The position numbers and the translations under genes are program-made. Under the pieces are notes generated by a model. That model worked only from the letters and a program-made list of their open reading frames with translations, was not told the origin of the DNA and did not search any database. Below, piece after piece: positions 23,201 through 34,142 of a DNA stretch of 64,000 bases. This stretch comes from Lasioglossum baleicum (taxonomy: Eukaryota; Arthropoda; Insecta; Hymenoptera; Halictidae): assembly GCF_051020765.1 (NCBI RefSeq), contig NC_134946.1, positions 9,524,739 through 9,588,738 of the forward strand, written 5' to 3'. How positions within the stretch are numbered: the first letter of the stretch is position 1; the number at the start of each line of letters is the position of its first letter.

Positions 23201-24764
23201 GAGTCGAATAGAAGTGTGAATAAATATTAGAATGAAGTACTTTTTACGAGTACTGTGATTAACAGATTATGCTATTGTACGTTCGATTTCAGTTCATTCA
23301 GCAATTTATGTAATCAAGAAATTTCTCGTTTTCCCAAAGTATCACTTTACCAAAATAACCATGGTGCATTGAATCGAGCTTGAACAAAATAAAACCTGAC
23401 ACCATTATGTAATATTTTTTGTAATTTTATGTCTGCCTTGTCTTATATAACCAGACGTATGCTATTCAATTTATGTATGCATGTACCAATACAACGAACA
23501 TACTGGCCACTGCTTTCAATATTTATCCATGAACTTTCCATTAACAATTCTACTCTTACATGGACAAATTATTTCTGCTTACTCTCACTTTTTCTTAACA
23601 TGTTTCCTCAAATGTAACCTTTGTCACTAACAACAAAAAAGGAATGACTGTAATCATTCTATGACAGCTCTTTCATCAGAGTGAGTCATGGAAAAGTGTA
23701 ATACCCCTTAAATATTTCTTTACCGATTTGGAAATCTATTCGCGCAACACAAAAATGTAATATGGCATACTCCCTTTTTTTTTGTTACACTTCATATTAT
23801 CAAATCCTCCGGAAATAATCGGGAAACATTTCTATTGATATTGTATTGTTGTATTTGTATGATAATTAGAGGTATGCGAGAACCCGAAAGTGTTGGGTCA
23901 AGAATTTTATTCGGGATCGGGACAGGTTCTCGAGAATTTCTGGGATTTCCGAAATTTTCGAGAACCTGTCCTGATCCCGAATAAAATTCTCGACAGTGCG
24001 TACTCTAACAATGCAAATGGGTTAAGGTGGTAGACTCGTTTCCAGGATTGCAAGGGTGCGGGATGCGCCTTCTCATTTGTCAATAATGCAAAAATGGAGT
24101 TTTTGATTGATAAAAAATCAATCTAGGCCGCGATCACCCTGAAAAGTCCTATATTTAGGGCATGTAGCTGTCGCAGCTTTATAAAAATAGTTATATGCGC
24201 ATTTTTATGCTGTCGAATAATGCAAATTGCGTCTCGTAAACGTAAAAATAGAAATTTTGAGGGCGATTGCGGCCTCGATTGATCTTTTATCTAGCACTTT
24301 TGACTACTAAAAAATCTCATCTTTGCATTATCGAGAAATGAGAAGGCGCATCTCGCACCCTTGAAATCCTGGAAACGAGAGTCTACCCCCTTAATCTTGA
24401 TATTGAATGTTATGTTCGCTTGGAGACAGTGGCGCACCCAGGATGTAATCTTGGGGGGGGGCGAGTTGAACCCAGCCCCAGGTTTTGCGTGATGACCTTT
24501 TTTTAAGCCAAAATATCTATCATCGGTACCCAGGGCTATTCCGCGATTTTAATTTTGGAAGCTGAACATTTTTTTCTTGGTGGGGGACTTGGCCCCCTGG
24601 CTCCCCCCCTGGATGCGCCACTGCTTGGAGATACGATGTTGACTAATGTAATTGTGTTGGAACAGGAGGCGTCAAATCCACCAAAGGGAGGCGGACACCA
24701 GTTGAAAGCATCCGAGCCACAGAGGAAGCCACCAAGTTGGCTCGCACGATGCTCCATACTCTGA
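20229..24764 (+). CDS. Rab8: Rab8 small GTPase
   Basis: Four coding exons join in frame: 20229-20352, 21373-21433, 21552-21897 and 24666-24764, giving 209 residues. Rab8 directs vesicles from the trans-Golgi and recycling compartments to the plasma membrane and primary cilium. The P-loop GDSGVGKT is at residues 15-22, the switch I Thr at 40, DTAGQE at 63-68, the switch II Thr equivalent to the LRRK2 target at 72, and ETSAK in the G5 loop. The G4 motif reads NKCE (121-124) where most Rabs have NKxD. The tail ends CSIL with a single prenylatable Cys. The N-terminal 40 residues are nearly identical to mammalian Rab8A, which distinguishes it from Rab10 and Rab13. The 2.8-kb last intron is full of transposon remnants. 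Confidence 0.95.
22064..22192. mobile_element. mariner-type miniature element with TA flanks
   Basis: TA, then GACAGCGGAT, stands at the left (22064-22075). ATCCACTGTC, then TA, stands at the right (22181-22192). The termini are inverted repeats with one mismatch and TA duplications, typical of Tc1/mariner insertion. The right end read in reverse (GACAGTGGATCTTTATAC) resembles the start of the repeats in the SEL1L and CLP1 introns. It lies in the third Rab8 intron. Confidence 0.65.
23901..23990. repeat. 40-bp inverted repeat forming a long hairpin
   Basis: Arms 23901-23940 and 23951-23990 are reverse complements over 40 bases with two differences, separated by a 10-base loop. Both differences would be G-U pairs in a plus-strand RNA, so the transcribed Rab8 intron could form an uninterrupted 40-pair stem. 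No target-site duplication was identified with confidence. Confidence 0.8.
24022..24394. mobile_element. palindromic TTAA-flanked miniature element
   Basis: The left end reads TTAAGGTGGTAGACTC and the reverse complement of the right end reads TTAAGGGGGTAGACTC. The similarity continues inward for more than 70 bases on each side (for example GGATGCGCCTTCTCATT against GAGATGCGCCTTCTCATT). TTAA on both flanks suggests a piggyBac-type non-autonomous element about 370 bp long. It lies in the last Rab8 intron and has no coding capacity. Confidence 0.65.
24427..24623. mobile_element. 197-bp hAT-type miniature element with 8-bp TSD
   Basis: The termini CAGTGGCGCACCCAGG and CCTGGATGCGCCACTG are inverted repeats with one mismatch. 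The flanks carry the same 8 bp, CTTGGAGA (24419-24426 and 24624-24631). CAGTGGCG-type ends with 8-bp duplications are characteristic of hAT elements. The insertion ends 42 bases before the last Rab8 exon, just upstream of the probable branch point. Confidence 0.85.
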
Positions 24765-24959
24765 CCCTTTGGCCGGCATTACCTTGACCGTCACCTTTTA
24801 CTCTTCACCTTCGGTCTCCTTCACTCGCTTCAGGACGCGAGTGTCTCTGTGATTTTACTCCTTGATGGCCACCTTCGTTTGCCTCCGTCGCTGCCGGTCT
24901 CTCTTTTTTACTGATTACTCATAGGAGCTCTTTTTATCCTGGAGGAGAAACACACTTCC

Positions 24960-24990
<31 letters not shown>

Positions 24991-26892
24991 CCTCCCTCTC
25001 AATCTCTCTAACTATCCCTCTCTCAAGAAAAAAAAAGGAAAAATCATATTTAAGGATTCTCAAAGGAAACGATCATCGCGGATTGTGATAATTTTTTGAT
25101 AATTTTCTAAACGACGTCGAGAAAAGAAAGCGATTTGAAAACAGAAAATCCGAAAACATAACCACAAACATTCATTCCCCTTTGCCTAATCTCATAAAGA
25201 GTATAAATATCGGTAACAAGATAATCCTGGGTGTGTGATTTAAAAATTAAGAACCTCAGCGAGTGGGTGAACGATGGACGACAAGACATGATAGAATTTA
25301 TAATAGTCAAAGGGGATGATTTGAATTGTTGTGACGCACGATCAACGAATAATTTTAGAATGAAAATCGACGCCGAGTGATCTTTTCAAAATGGAACACG
25401 GTCAACGTTCTTTTTCATTGTTTGGAAGAGGACTCCTGGAGCTGTGAAAGTTTGTTTCATTCGGGGAAGACCAACGGTGATTGTTAATGTAAACGTTTAC
25501 AGAGAATACTTCTGAAAGCAATAACATAGAAAAAGATTGTGTTTATTTGCATGCCGTTCTTCTTTCTTTTTTTCTTTTAAACGAGATGCGTTTCGATGAG
25601 TGCACAAAAAGAGATTCAGGTTGAAATCAAGTAGCGTGAATGAAGGAACATATGAAAAGTTGTACGATACTGTTGCTACACACTGCAATGTTTCTCCTCC
25701 ATTTCTCAAACGATCAAGGGGTACGATCGAGTTTTTTAAACACACGTCTGTATTCACTTTATTTAAACGATTCGAAGGGGGAGAGGAATTTCTCTCGTGA
25801 ACCGGAAGAGAAATCCCATTCTCTTCCCTTTTATAGTAGCTCGAGGATATTTGTTTATAACAAGAAGAAGAGGGTACGGATAGGTAAAACAATGGGCGGT
25901 CATTTTTTATATATAAATATATAAATAAATATACATATATACATATACACGCGTTGTTCACGCATGCACGCGCACGCGTGTGTATATATACATATATATA
26001 TAATACACATTGTCAAGTTAGCTTTTTCACCGAATCGAAGGGGAATCTTCATTAATTAACTCATTAATTAATTAGCGCAAATTCGTGACTCGAAGAGAGG
26101 ACTCTTTCGATTTTCTTTCACTTATTTCCTCTTTCTATTGTTGAAGTAATTAAAAAAAAAGATAAATAAGTAAAAAAGGTGGAACACGGACTTCGTCTTC
26201 GTCTGAAACGCTTGTTGTAATAGTTTTTCGAGGAAACAGAGGGTTCTCTTTTTTTTAATATAATATACATATACGAGAAAAAGGGGTTCCGATCTGTTTC
26301 CACTTATACTTAAATATACGATTATTATAATACATTTTATATTAATCCTATCCGTCTTCGTTTATTGTTGAAACCCGCCTTCCCTAATTCTTCGATGACA
26401 AACGATTTTTTTTATCGTCGCATTAGTATCATCGTCTGTGTTATCGTTTCGTTAAGGTTTTGTATTAATGCATCTATATCTAGAACTGCAATTAACAGAA
26501 ATTTCATTTTTTAATCGTACAGCTTTACTATATTACAAAACCTCTACGAACTGCTTATTTGAATGAAATTTTTCGTAGTATTAATTCAAAAGATTATGCT
26601 TCCATTAAGTTTTTACAATTAAACTAAGTAGAGATATTCGATATTAATTAAACGGAGGAGATTAAATTGAAAGGGCAACGAATTAATAGCTAAATATTCC
26701 TTAAAGCCGTACATCACAACAATAACGTTACTGTGTATATAAAATTATTAATAATTTTTTAATCATTTTGTAATGACCAGCAATGTAACTTTATTTAAGA
26801 ATATAATATTATCAACTTCAACGAACATATCACTTACCAGATGTATCGACAAATTAAAATAAATGTTGTTAATCAACACAGCACTCGGATTA
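24765..26892. other. Rab8 3' region and intergenic gap
   Basis: The 3' untranslated region of Rab8 probably occupies much of this segment. A (CT)n microsatellite lies at about 24958-25000 and a TA/CA-rich tract near 25910-26010. No exon or mobile element was recognised, and the short frames in it lack family features. Confidence 0.45.
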
Positions 26893-28061
26893 TTACTTTT
26901 CCTGATGATTAGCAGTGTTGCAGTGTGTGCTAGTGTTCATATATGTTAATTCTTGGAAAATTTTGTTTATATTTTCTTCGATCAATACAGAGCCTTGCAT
27001 TTTAGATTTCATCTCCAATAACATTTCTTTTAGCTAAAATAAATCAAATAATACATAATATCTTTTCTTATCGTATTATAATTATTCCATTAGATATGTT
27101 GCAATATAAATTTTAAAAATCATTCGTGTAGCCGCACCATGTACCTTGAAGCATAAACTTTCTATTTCTGGATGCAATTTTTTATTGACAGATAATGATT
27201 TCGAATCATTCAACGAGATGGTCATTAACTTGTGCTGTAGATCTTTGATCTCTGCTCTATTTTTTTGGTTTATCGCATGGAAACAGAGACCGAACGATTG
27301 CAGGCGTTTGTTTAAACTGACTATTGTTTTCCCACTTTCTAACAAATATTTATGCTCTTTCGAAATTTTCGCGAAGTTTCTTAAACATAACAGCAACAAA
27401 AAACGAGTAAAAATATATTATTGATTTTCACAAATTAAAAGGTTATGTGTACAAACTTGAAATTCTATAAATTAAGCAAATAATTAATAAGAGCTAAGTG
27501 ATTATAAATATTATCCTACATGTCAATGTGTGCAATAAGTCTCTCATTGTCGTTTCTATAATCAATTAATGTTTTTTCTAATTCGTCTTTCCTTTGAATT
27601 TCCCGCTGCAATGTTTTCTGCAAGCTCTCCGCTTTAATTTTGAATTTTGCGGCTTCTGTTTGACTGAACAGAGCTTCTTTTGACAAAGTGTTGCGCTCCT
27701 TAGTGACAGTTTCGTAGTTGATTATTAGATTCGATTGATCAATTTTATAGCGTATGTTCTCTTCTTCCAAATGATTAATCGTTTCCATTGCTAATTGCAG
27801 ACGAGCTTGTAATTCTTGCGATGCTCTTCGTTCATTTTGCAAAAGCGATTCTTTCGAACAAAGTTGCTCGCGAATGAGAAGATATTCCTTTTCTAATTTA
27901 TTAAATTCAGTCTACAATGAAGATACATATTTTAAGATGAGGCAGAAAAGAGTAAATACGAAAATCATGCTCACTTTGGTTAGCTGAACTTCAGAAATCA
28001 TTTCCTGAAATATCTTCTCAAAATGAGAAATATCTGGACCGTTCGGTAGAATGTTATTCAT
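26893..28061 (-). CDS. uncharacterised coiled-coil protein, 284 aa
   Basis: Four exons join in frame with good splice sites: 27975-28061, 27520-27911, 27145-27379 and 26893-27033, giving 284 residues. I do not recognise the family. Residues 25 to about 175 are a continuous heptad-rich coiled coil (LQLAMETINHLEEENIRY, ESLQKTLQREIQRKDELEK). A short globular-looking part with SFGLCFHAINQKNR follows, then a second helix near the end. No signal peptide or membrane segment is seen. The start lies close to CLP1's 3' end on the same strand, so the two are tandem. It may be a rapidly evolving centrosomal, ciliary or meiotic protein, but that is only a guess from its composition. Confidence 0.68.
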
Positions 28062-28422
28062 CTTTTTATCACAATTGCTCACTGTTAATCAATTTTAATC
28101 GATTTAGAACTCCGTGCTCCGTGTCGACTGTAACGTTCTTGTTTTTGAAAGCGCGCTGAGTTAGAAATGTAATTCCGTATCTCGATCGATATATCTCGAA
28201 CTAGACAAAAATGCCGCGAAAAGATTTGAAATTTCGATTTGACAATAAGCAATAATCACCTTCATTTTTCTATGTATCTTTTTATTAATAAAGAAGGGGA
28301 GACAGTTTGCTAATTATTTCTAATTAGATAATAAAGTGAAACAACCATATACGTACAAGAAATATTTAATTTCATAGAAATCGTAAGTCAATATATATTC
28401 GATAAAAATTTTATTCTTTACA
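28062..28422. other. short intergenic region between the coiled-coil gene and CLP1
   Basis: About 360 bases hold the upstream region of the coiled-coil gene and the 3' end of CLP1 (both on the minus strand). No other structure was seen. Confidence 0.5.
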
Positions 28423-30034
28423 TCAATGGCTATCCATAAATTGAATATCCGATAGTAATAAAACTGTATTTGGTAGCGGTCTCGGTTGAGGACTCAGGAC
28501 TGTGAACGTTTGCCTTTCTACATCTACATTGGTGCTGCGAATAGAAAAAACATTTTCTAAATATGCAAAATTACTCTTCAATGCGTTAATAAATATAAAT
28601 TGAGAAAATTGTAATTCTTACACACAGACAAACCCAGCAACGTTGGTTTGCACTACATCGTCCTCTGGCGAATCTGCGAACGAGACTGACAGTAAATGAT
28701 GAAGTAAGTTAGGTCCGGGTGCAACAGCCACTAATTTTGTTAAATTATCTTCCGCTTTCATTCCGAGTGGCATACAGGACGCAGGCAACACCGGAGCACC
28801 AATTTTGTACAACCTAGCCTCGCTCCATTTCACTTCGAAACTGTGAGGATAAAGTGGAGTCCTGGATCCATAAAAATATTCCCTAACTCCTTGATCTCTG
28901 GCCTCTATCCTCTGCGTTTGACTCCTCTCCACCACACCGCCGCTTTTCGGCACGAAAACAACTCTGACAAAATCTGGCATGTCCCTAACGAGTTCGTTGT
29001 AAAGTCTTTCTTGATCTAGTACCAAAATAGCGTCAACTTCAAAAGCCTGAGCAGCATGAGTCAATAATTTATACCCGTCTCCTTTCACCCATCCGCAAGT
29101 GTTTATCACAATCCCGGAAACTCTAGCCTTTTTGTTAGCTTGGAGTCTATCGGAACAGACTTCTGCTAATCGTGTTACTAGGAGATTGTACAGAGCAACA
29201 TTGGTTTGCGGAGATTTGTGTCCGAAGTGGAATACCAACGGTGCTTGCTGACTGAAACCCTCGACAATGTTCGATGGACGTTCAACAAGCAGAGCTCCAA
29301 CTGTACCAGGTATCGCTATATGACCTTGTCCCACATCTAAATCTACAAAAATAGGTCTACGACCCATTCTGACTGCATAGTTCAGCAGAAGCCTGCAGAG
29401 CGTTGATTTTCCAACGTCGCAGGGTCCTACTACCATTGTTATAGGTCCTCTAGTGTCGTCTTTCTCTGCAGTTTCTCTGAGCCTTTCCATCGCAGCGTGG
29501 CAATTTAGATACAGACCCATTGGAGTCTCTTTGGCAACGTAACTGACATCGGTTTTGCCGACTAGCTCGACTGTACAACCTTGCCAGGTGAACACTGCTA
29601 CCTTAGCTCCAGCAATGAATTCATACTTCTTCCCTTTCACCAGTTCTGTACCAAATACCTCTGCTAAACCGCTTTTGAGCTGCAAAATAACGACTGCATT
29701 TAAAACTGAAAATGGATTTTATCTAATATAGCATAGTATAGAAGAATGATAAATATACTGCGGATATTTATGCAAAATAAAAATGTTTTGCATTGATTGT
29801 GGGAAGCAGGAATAAAGTAAACATTGATTTCATCCCTTAACGACTTTGTTGCATTAAAAACAACATTACAGCATTCTTGAATTTGTTCGATCTTATCCCG
29901 TTTCATGATGATAATCACTAATGATAAATAATTACCTCGAGCGTAACTTTCTCATTTTTAGACTCAACTTCGAACCGCAACTCGCAGTCCGGGTCCAATT
30001 TGAATTCTTGCGTTTGTGCTTTCTCATCAGCCAT
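28423..30034 (-). CDS. CLP1: polyribonucleotide 5'-hydroxyl-kinase CLP1
   Basis: Three exons join in frame: 29936-30034, 28622-29679 and 28423-28534, giving 422 residues (human 425). CLP1 is a nuclear RNA 5'-kinase that is a subunit of mRNA cleavage factor II and of the tRNA splicing endonuclease complex. The N-terminal beta domain (AEVFGTELVKGKKYEF) is followed by the Walker A loop GPCDVGKS at residues 118-125. The Walker B-like VDLDVGQG, the NTCGWVKGDGYKLL lid region and the C-terminal domain (FTVLSPQPRPLP) follow. The small last exon, needed to complete the family C-terminus, is joined by a donor that overlaps an apparent TAA. A mariner-type repeat occupies the first intron. The start faces DAD1 in a divergent arrangement. 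Confidence 0.95.
29755..29895 (+). mobile_element. mariner-type interspersed repeat in CLP1 intron
   Basis: From ACTGCGGATATTTATGC onward this segment is clearly related to the repeat in the SEL1L intron (from 10189), in the same orientation. Shared parts are TGCATTGATTG, CCCTTAA and the closing TCTTGAATTT. The ends are degraded. It has no coding capacity. Confidence 0.5.
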
Positions 30035-30560
30035 TTTGTTAACATAAATCACACCTGCTTATCGCATTGCCTTTTAATGGAATTTATTTAACGTTTTCTC
30101 AGCGAACCAATTTTTGTTTGACTTTTCCCTCGTATTGAATTATTTACATAGCTGCATAGCGCACCCTAACCTCAAATCCGTTTACACTATCGATGTTGTT
30201 CGATAACGATTATCGAGATATTTGTGCATAGCTATAGTATCGATTGTCACAAAGGTTAGTGAACTTATGCTACTAAAAGTACCTAGATGATTGGTTTGTC
30301 AATGTGGAATTAAAAAAGACATTTGTTAAATTTATATTATTGGATAAAGTTTCTTGTGTCTATCTACCTAATCAATTATATTTATTAGACCATATTGATA
30401 CAAGAAACGAGGCTACGTGTCATTTTTCTTAGGGAGTTTTATATAATTAGAGTGGTACGACAGGTTGCTTACTTTATAGCGATTCTAATTTTGTTCATTG
30501 CTGTACCGGTGCCACGCGTCGCGGTTCGACACAACCTTAAACGTCAGAATAATTACAAAA
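30035..30560. promoter_or_regulatory. probable bidirectional promoter region CLP1/DAD1
   Basis: The two start codons lie 526 bases apart and the genes read away from each other, so their core promoters must be in this interval. Part is likely 5' leader of each gene. The inverted pair ATCGAT near 30189 and 30239 and a short palindrome ATCGATAACGATTATCGA-like area are visible. I cannot assign transcription starts from sequence alone. Confidence 0.45.
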
Positions 30561-31113
30561 ATGACGATGTTTACGGTAATTGGCAAGTTCTGGAACGAAT
30601 ATACGAAAACCACACCGAAGAAGCTTAAAATAATAGACGCTTATCTATTTTATGTGTTCCTAACCGGTGTCATACAATTCGTTTACTGCTGTCTTGTTGG
30701 AACGTTCCCGTTCAACAGCTTTCTCAGTGGATTTATTTCCTGTGTTTCCTGCTTCGTCCTCGGAGGTATTTTATTCATTATAATTCATACTCCAACCGAT
30801 AAACTCATACTCCTATTGTAATATCGATTCATAGATTGCTCGGATCAATTATCAAGTTTAGATATCCTATCAATATGTCTGACAATCTCCCCTATGATAT
30901 TGGTCGATGTAGTTATCAATTAGAATATTAAACACATCGTTTCTTTGTTTGTTAAATTATCGGTTCGTATTTTTTGTTACAGTTTGCTTACGACTGCAAG
31001 TGAATCCACAGAATAAAAGCCAGTTTCATGGGATAAGTCCTGAGAGGGGATTCGCAGATTTCATATTTGCGCACATTATTCTGCACATTGTCGTAATGAA
31101 TTTCATTGGTTAA
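30561..31113 (+). CDS. DAD1: oligosaccharyltransferase subunit DAD1
   Basis: Two exons, 30561-30765 and 30983-31113, join in frame and give 111 residues (human 113). DAD1 is a small, triple-spanning ER-membrane subunit of the oligosaccharyltransferase complex that N-glycosylates nascent proteins; its loss triggers apoptosis. The highly conserved core LLVGTFPFNSFLSGFISCV is present as CLVGTFPFNSFLSGFISCV, followed by VCLRLQVNPQNKSQFHGISPER and the C-terminal HIVVMNFIG. The start was chosen at 30561 because it gives the family's usual length. Upstream in the same frame no conserved residues occur. AATAAA at 31271-31276 is a likely polyadenylation signal. Confidence 0.95.
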
Positions 31114-34100
31114 ACTTAGGTAACAAATTTGTGAAACTTTCTTATAAAACGTTCACGGTGATCAGAGTTGACCGCTACAAAAATGTCTATACAGTTACAC
31201 ACAAGTGATTGTAATTACATTTGCAACTCGCAATTAAAAGTAATAGATTAAAATTGATTTTTGTAAGATTAATAAATGAATTCAATGTTCAGACTCAAAA
31301 TCGTCATTCGATAAATTCACTGCTAATCATCATAGATTTAAATGCATTACATTCGTAGAAAGTCTTATTAACTAGATCAGACAATAGCATACTCCAAGAA
31401 CTATAAATTGTTATTTAATGAATCAACGAATGAGTTCTGCATGATAGAGCATAAAATTTTATTCAATTGTTTTAGTGGTAACTAAATACGGCTATATTAC
31501 ATTTATTTACATAATGCTATAATATATTTGTAGGTCTAGCACTTTCAGCTACAAATTAAAAAAGAAACAAGATGCAAAGACATAGTAAACTTCTTCTTCA
31601 CTCGTCCTTATATTACATAAATAACAAACTACCCAATTATTTTTACAAAATTTTGTTATCTCAGAGGGATAGGAAAATTATATATTACATACACAGTGTT
31701 GTTTGTGACAAAGAAATCATTTGACGGCATTTATGCAATTCACAAATACTTTGACCACGTCGTACAATGTCCTCCTTCTACAACATTGGAGAACTTAGTT
31801 TGTTCTGCTCTACGAAAACATCTACACTTTTGCATTATATACACTGAGTATTTAAATAATACATGATATTACTTTTCCATCGTTTCTACTATGTGTAAAA
31901 AGGTCATTACAAAAATTGATTCATTCGTGTGTCGTTAATAGCTGGTACTAAATTCATCTGTTTGTCGACTACTGAAATTCTGTTTGAATCGAATCAGACA
32001 TATAAAAATGAAGTGTTTTTCCTCTCTCAAATATTCAGATAGTCAACACTCCGATATTGGAACAGAAGAAAAGTTCGTAGCTGTTTGTTGGAATTGCAGT
32101 ATAATTTAAGCGTACAGGGTGACTATTCGTTCACAGAGGAAAAAGCTACTGTTCCATCTTACACATCAGTGTGGAAAACAATTTATAGTGTTCACGTATT
32201 AACACTTTGCGTTCCGCGGGCTACTCGAAGCTTTTGTGCTCTTCCGTTTCAATATATTTGAGGTTTCACCTATGTACCTTCTATTTTATAGACAGTAGTA
32301 TAAAAATCAACTGCGAAAACTCATCTTTGCCAAGCGATGACGTTTTTTTCTTCTTTAATGTAAAACATATGTTTCCATTGAGCAGATCGTAAAGTGTTAA
32401 TTGATCCATAATTGCGAAAATAATAAGAACGAATCGCTTAACGTAATGCACGCTATACATTACAGGATTCAAAATAGAACATTTTACAAAGAAGCGTAAC
32501 AGATATATTGTAAATTATATTAACAAATTACTTCAATATTTTAGCAATTTGTATTTTCATAAATTTTTATGGCACTTGAATAATTCATTCATTTTCGTTG
32601 TGAGCTTACAAGATGCTTTTTATTTGTAACAAAAAATCATCATGGGTGCTTAAAAATAAATACTCCGTCAAAGAAATGATTTATTTCACATATACTATTC
32701 GGAGTAATTTTTTCTTTACGTGAATTTTGTTTAACGTCGAATTTCGTTAACATTTAAATATATATAATTCAGTATAGAGCTGTTCGCAAAAAGAAAAATA
32801 TTCTCGTAAAATCTTTGAAATAGCACTGTAGTTCTAAAAGTGAAAGAAATAGACTTCTGTTTATTATAATCTGTTAAATAATATTTTATTTGCAAACATA
32901 TGTGTCTTAAATATTATTCTCTCACGCGCGCGCGCTCTTTCTCTCTCTCTCTCTTTCTCTCGAATGATTCAAATATATCTATTTGCAATCATTTATATTA
33001 TCTCTAAAATGAAAACATTAAATATCAATAATAAAATTAATAACAAAAATGATCGTAATCATTTACTATGAAAAATACTAGACGTCTTTACTCTTTACTC
33101 ATGTGAAAACGAATTTATGATAAGAACGTTTCCTTCGACGATATATTCCTAGTTTTATCAGTCCTCTAATCCACCGATGAGTATATAATCACAACTAGTT
33201 AATATTAATTATTCAAATCCATTTTTTCCGTTCTCAAGAAAAATCAATTTCCTCGAGAATAGAAAATCGAGATTTCGAGAAAAAAAAATTATAACTGGGA
33301 CACTGTAAAATTGCCAAGAAAAATATTTCTCTTAAGAAAAAGTGAAATAAAAACGTGCCTAAGTATCTTCGTGTTTTAAATTAGAATGATTGACTTTTGC
33401 GAAAAGGGTCGTCTAGAAGGTTTCTTTATTTCTTTGAATGCGATATTAAGAGTTTCGGGGAAAATTCGTTTCAAAAATGAAGAAGAAGAAGATTAAGATC
33501 TTTCAGAATGGTATATTACTTAACAATTATTTTAATAAATAAAGAATAAAAAATAATTAAGCCATTAATACTTTTAAGTTAATTTTCCTTATTATTTCTA
33601 AAGAATTAAACAATTAATACTTTAAGTTCATCATTCTTATTTTACTTATGAATAGAATAACTTGTATTCTTAAGAAAACTATTTTTCTCAAGAAAAAAAA
33701 ACGAAAGCGGGGTGTACAATTTTCGGGAGGAAACCTATCTCTACAAAAAAGTCATATAACCGATACTTTTTAAATACAATGAGGCTAAAATGAAAAAAAA
33801 GAAGGTGGCGATTGTTTATGACGATACAGTGCCGAATGATTAGCATCAGAAAATATGTGTGTCTAAATAACAAAAAATTACTTCCTTTAAGTGTAATAAA
33901 AAAAGTTAAGATGGTTGAGAAATCTTAGGAACAAACATCTCGAATAAAGAAATAGTTATCTCTCAAAACTAGAAAGGATGCGAGACTCAGAAGGTGACCA
34001 AAATAGAGCAGTAAGTGGTCGTCGATGGACGTGTTACCAAAGAAAATCAGTCGTATACACTTCTTCGAAGAAGGTAGTCTACCAAGCATTGTAAACTCAA

Positions 34101-34142
34101 AAACTTGAATATATATTTCTTTTCTCTGCGTTTCCTATTGTT
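31114..34142. other. 3-kb convergent gap between DAD1 and AMFR
   Basis: AT-rich sequence holding the short DAD1 3' end and probably a long AMFR 3' untranslated region on the minus strand. A CG/CT-rich microsatellite lies at about 32923-32962. Several tens-of-codons frames have no recognisable features. No mobile element ends were found. Confidence 0.45.

Noticed and set aside
24555..24764. Alternative Rab8 start in a 69-codon frame covering the last exon
   Set aside because: The frame begins inside the hAT element. The exon 4 acceptor at 24665 and the family tail explain the coding part from 24666 onward.
24958..25000. CT-repeat as a regulatory polypyrimidine tract
   Set aside because: It is a simple microsatellite in the Rab8 3' region, and no exon follows it.
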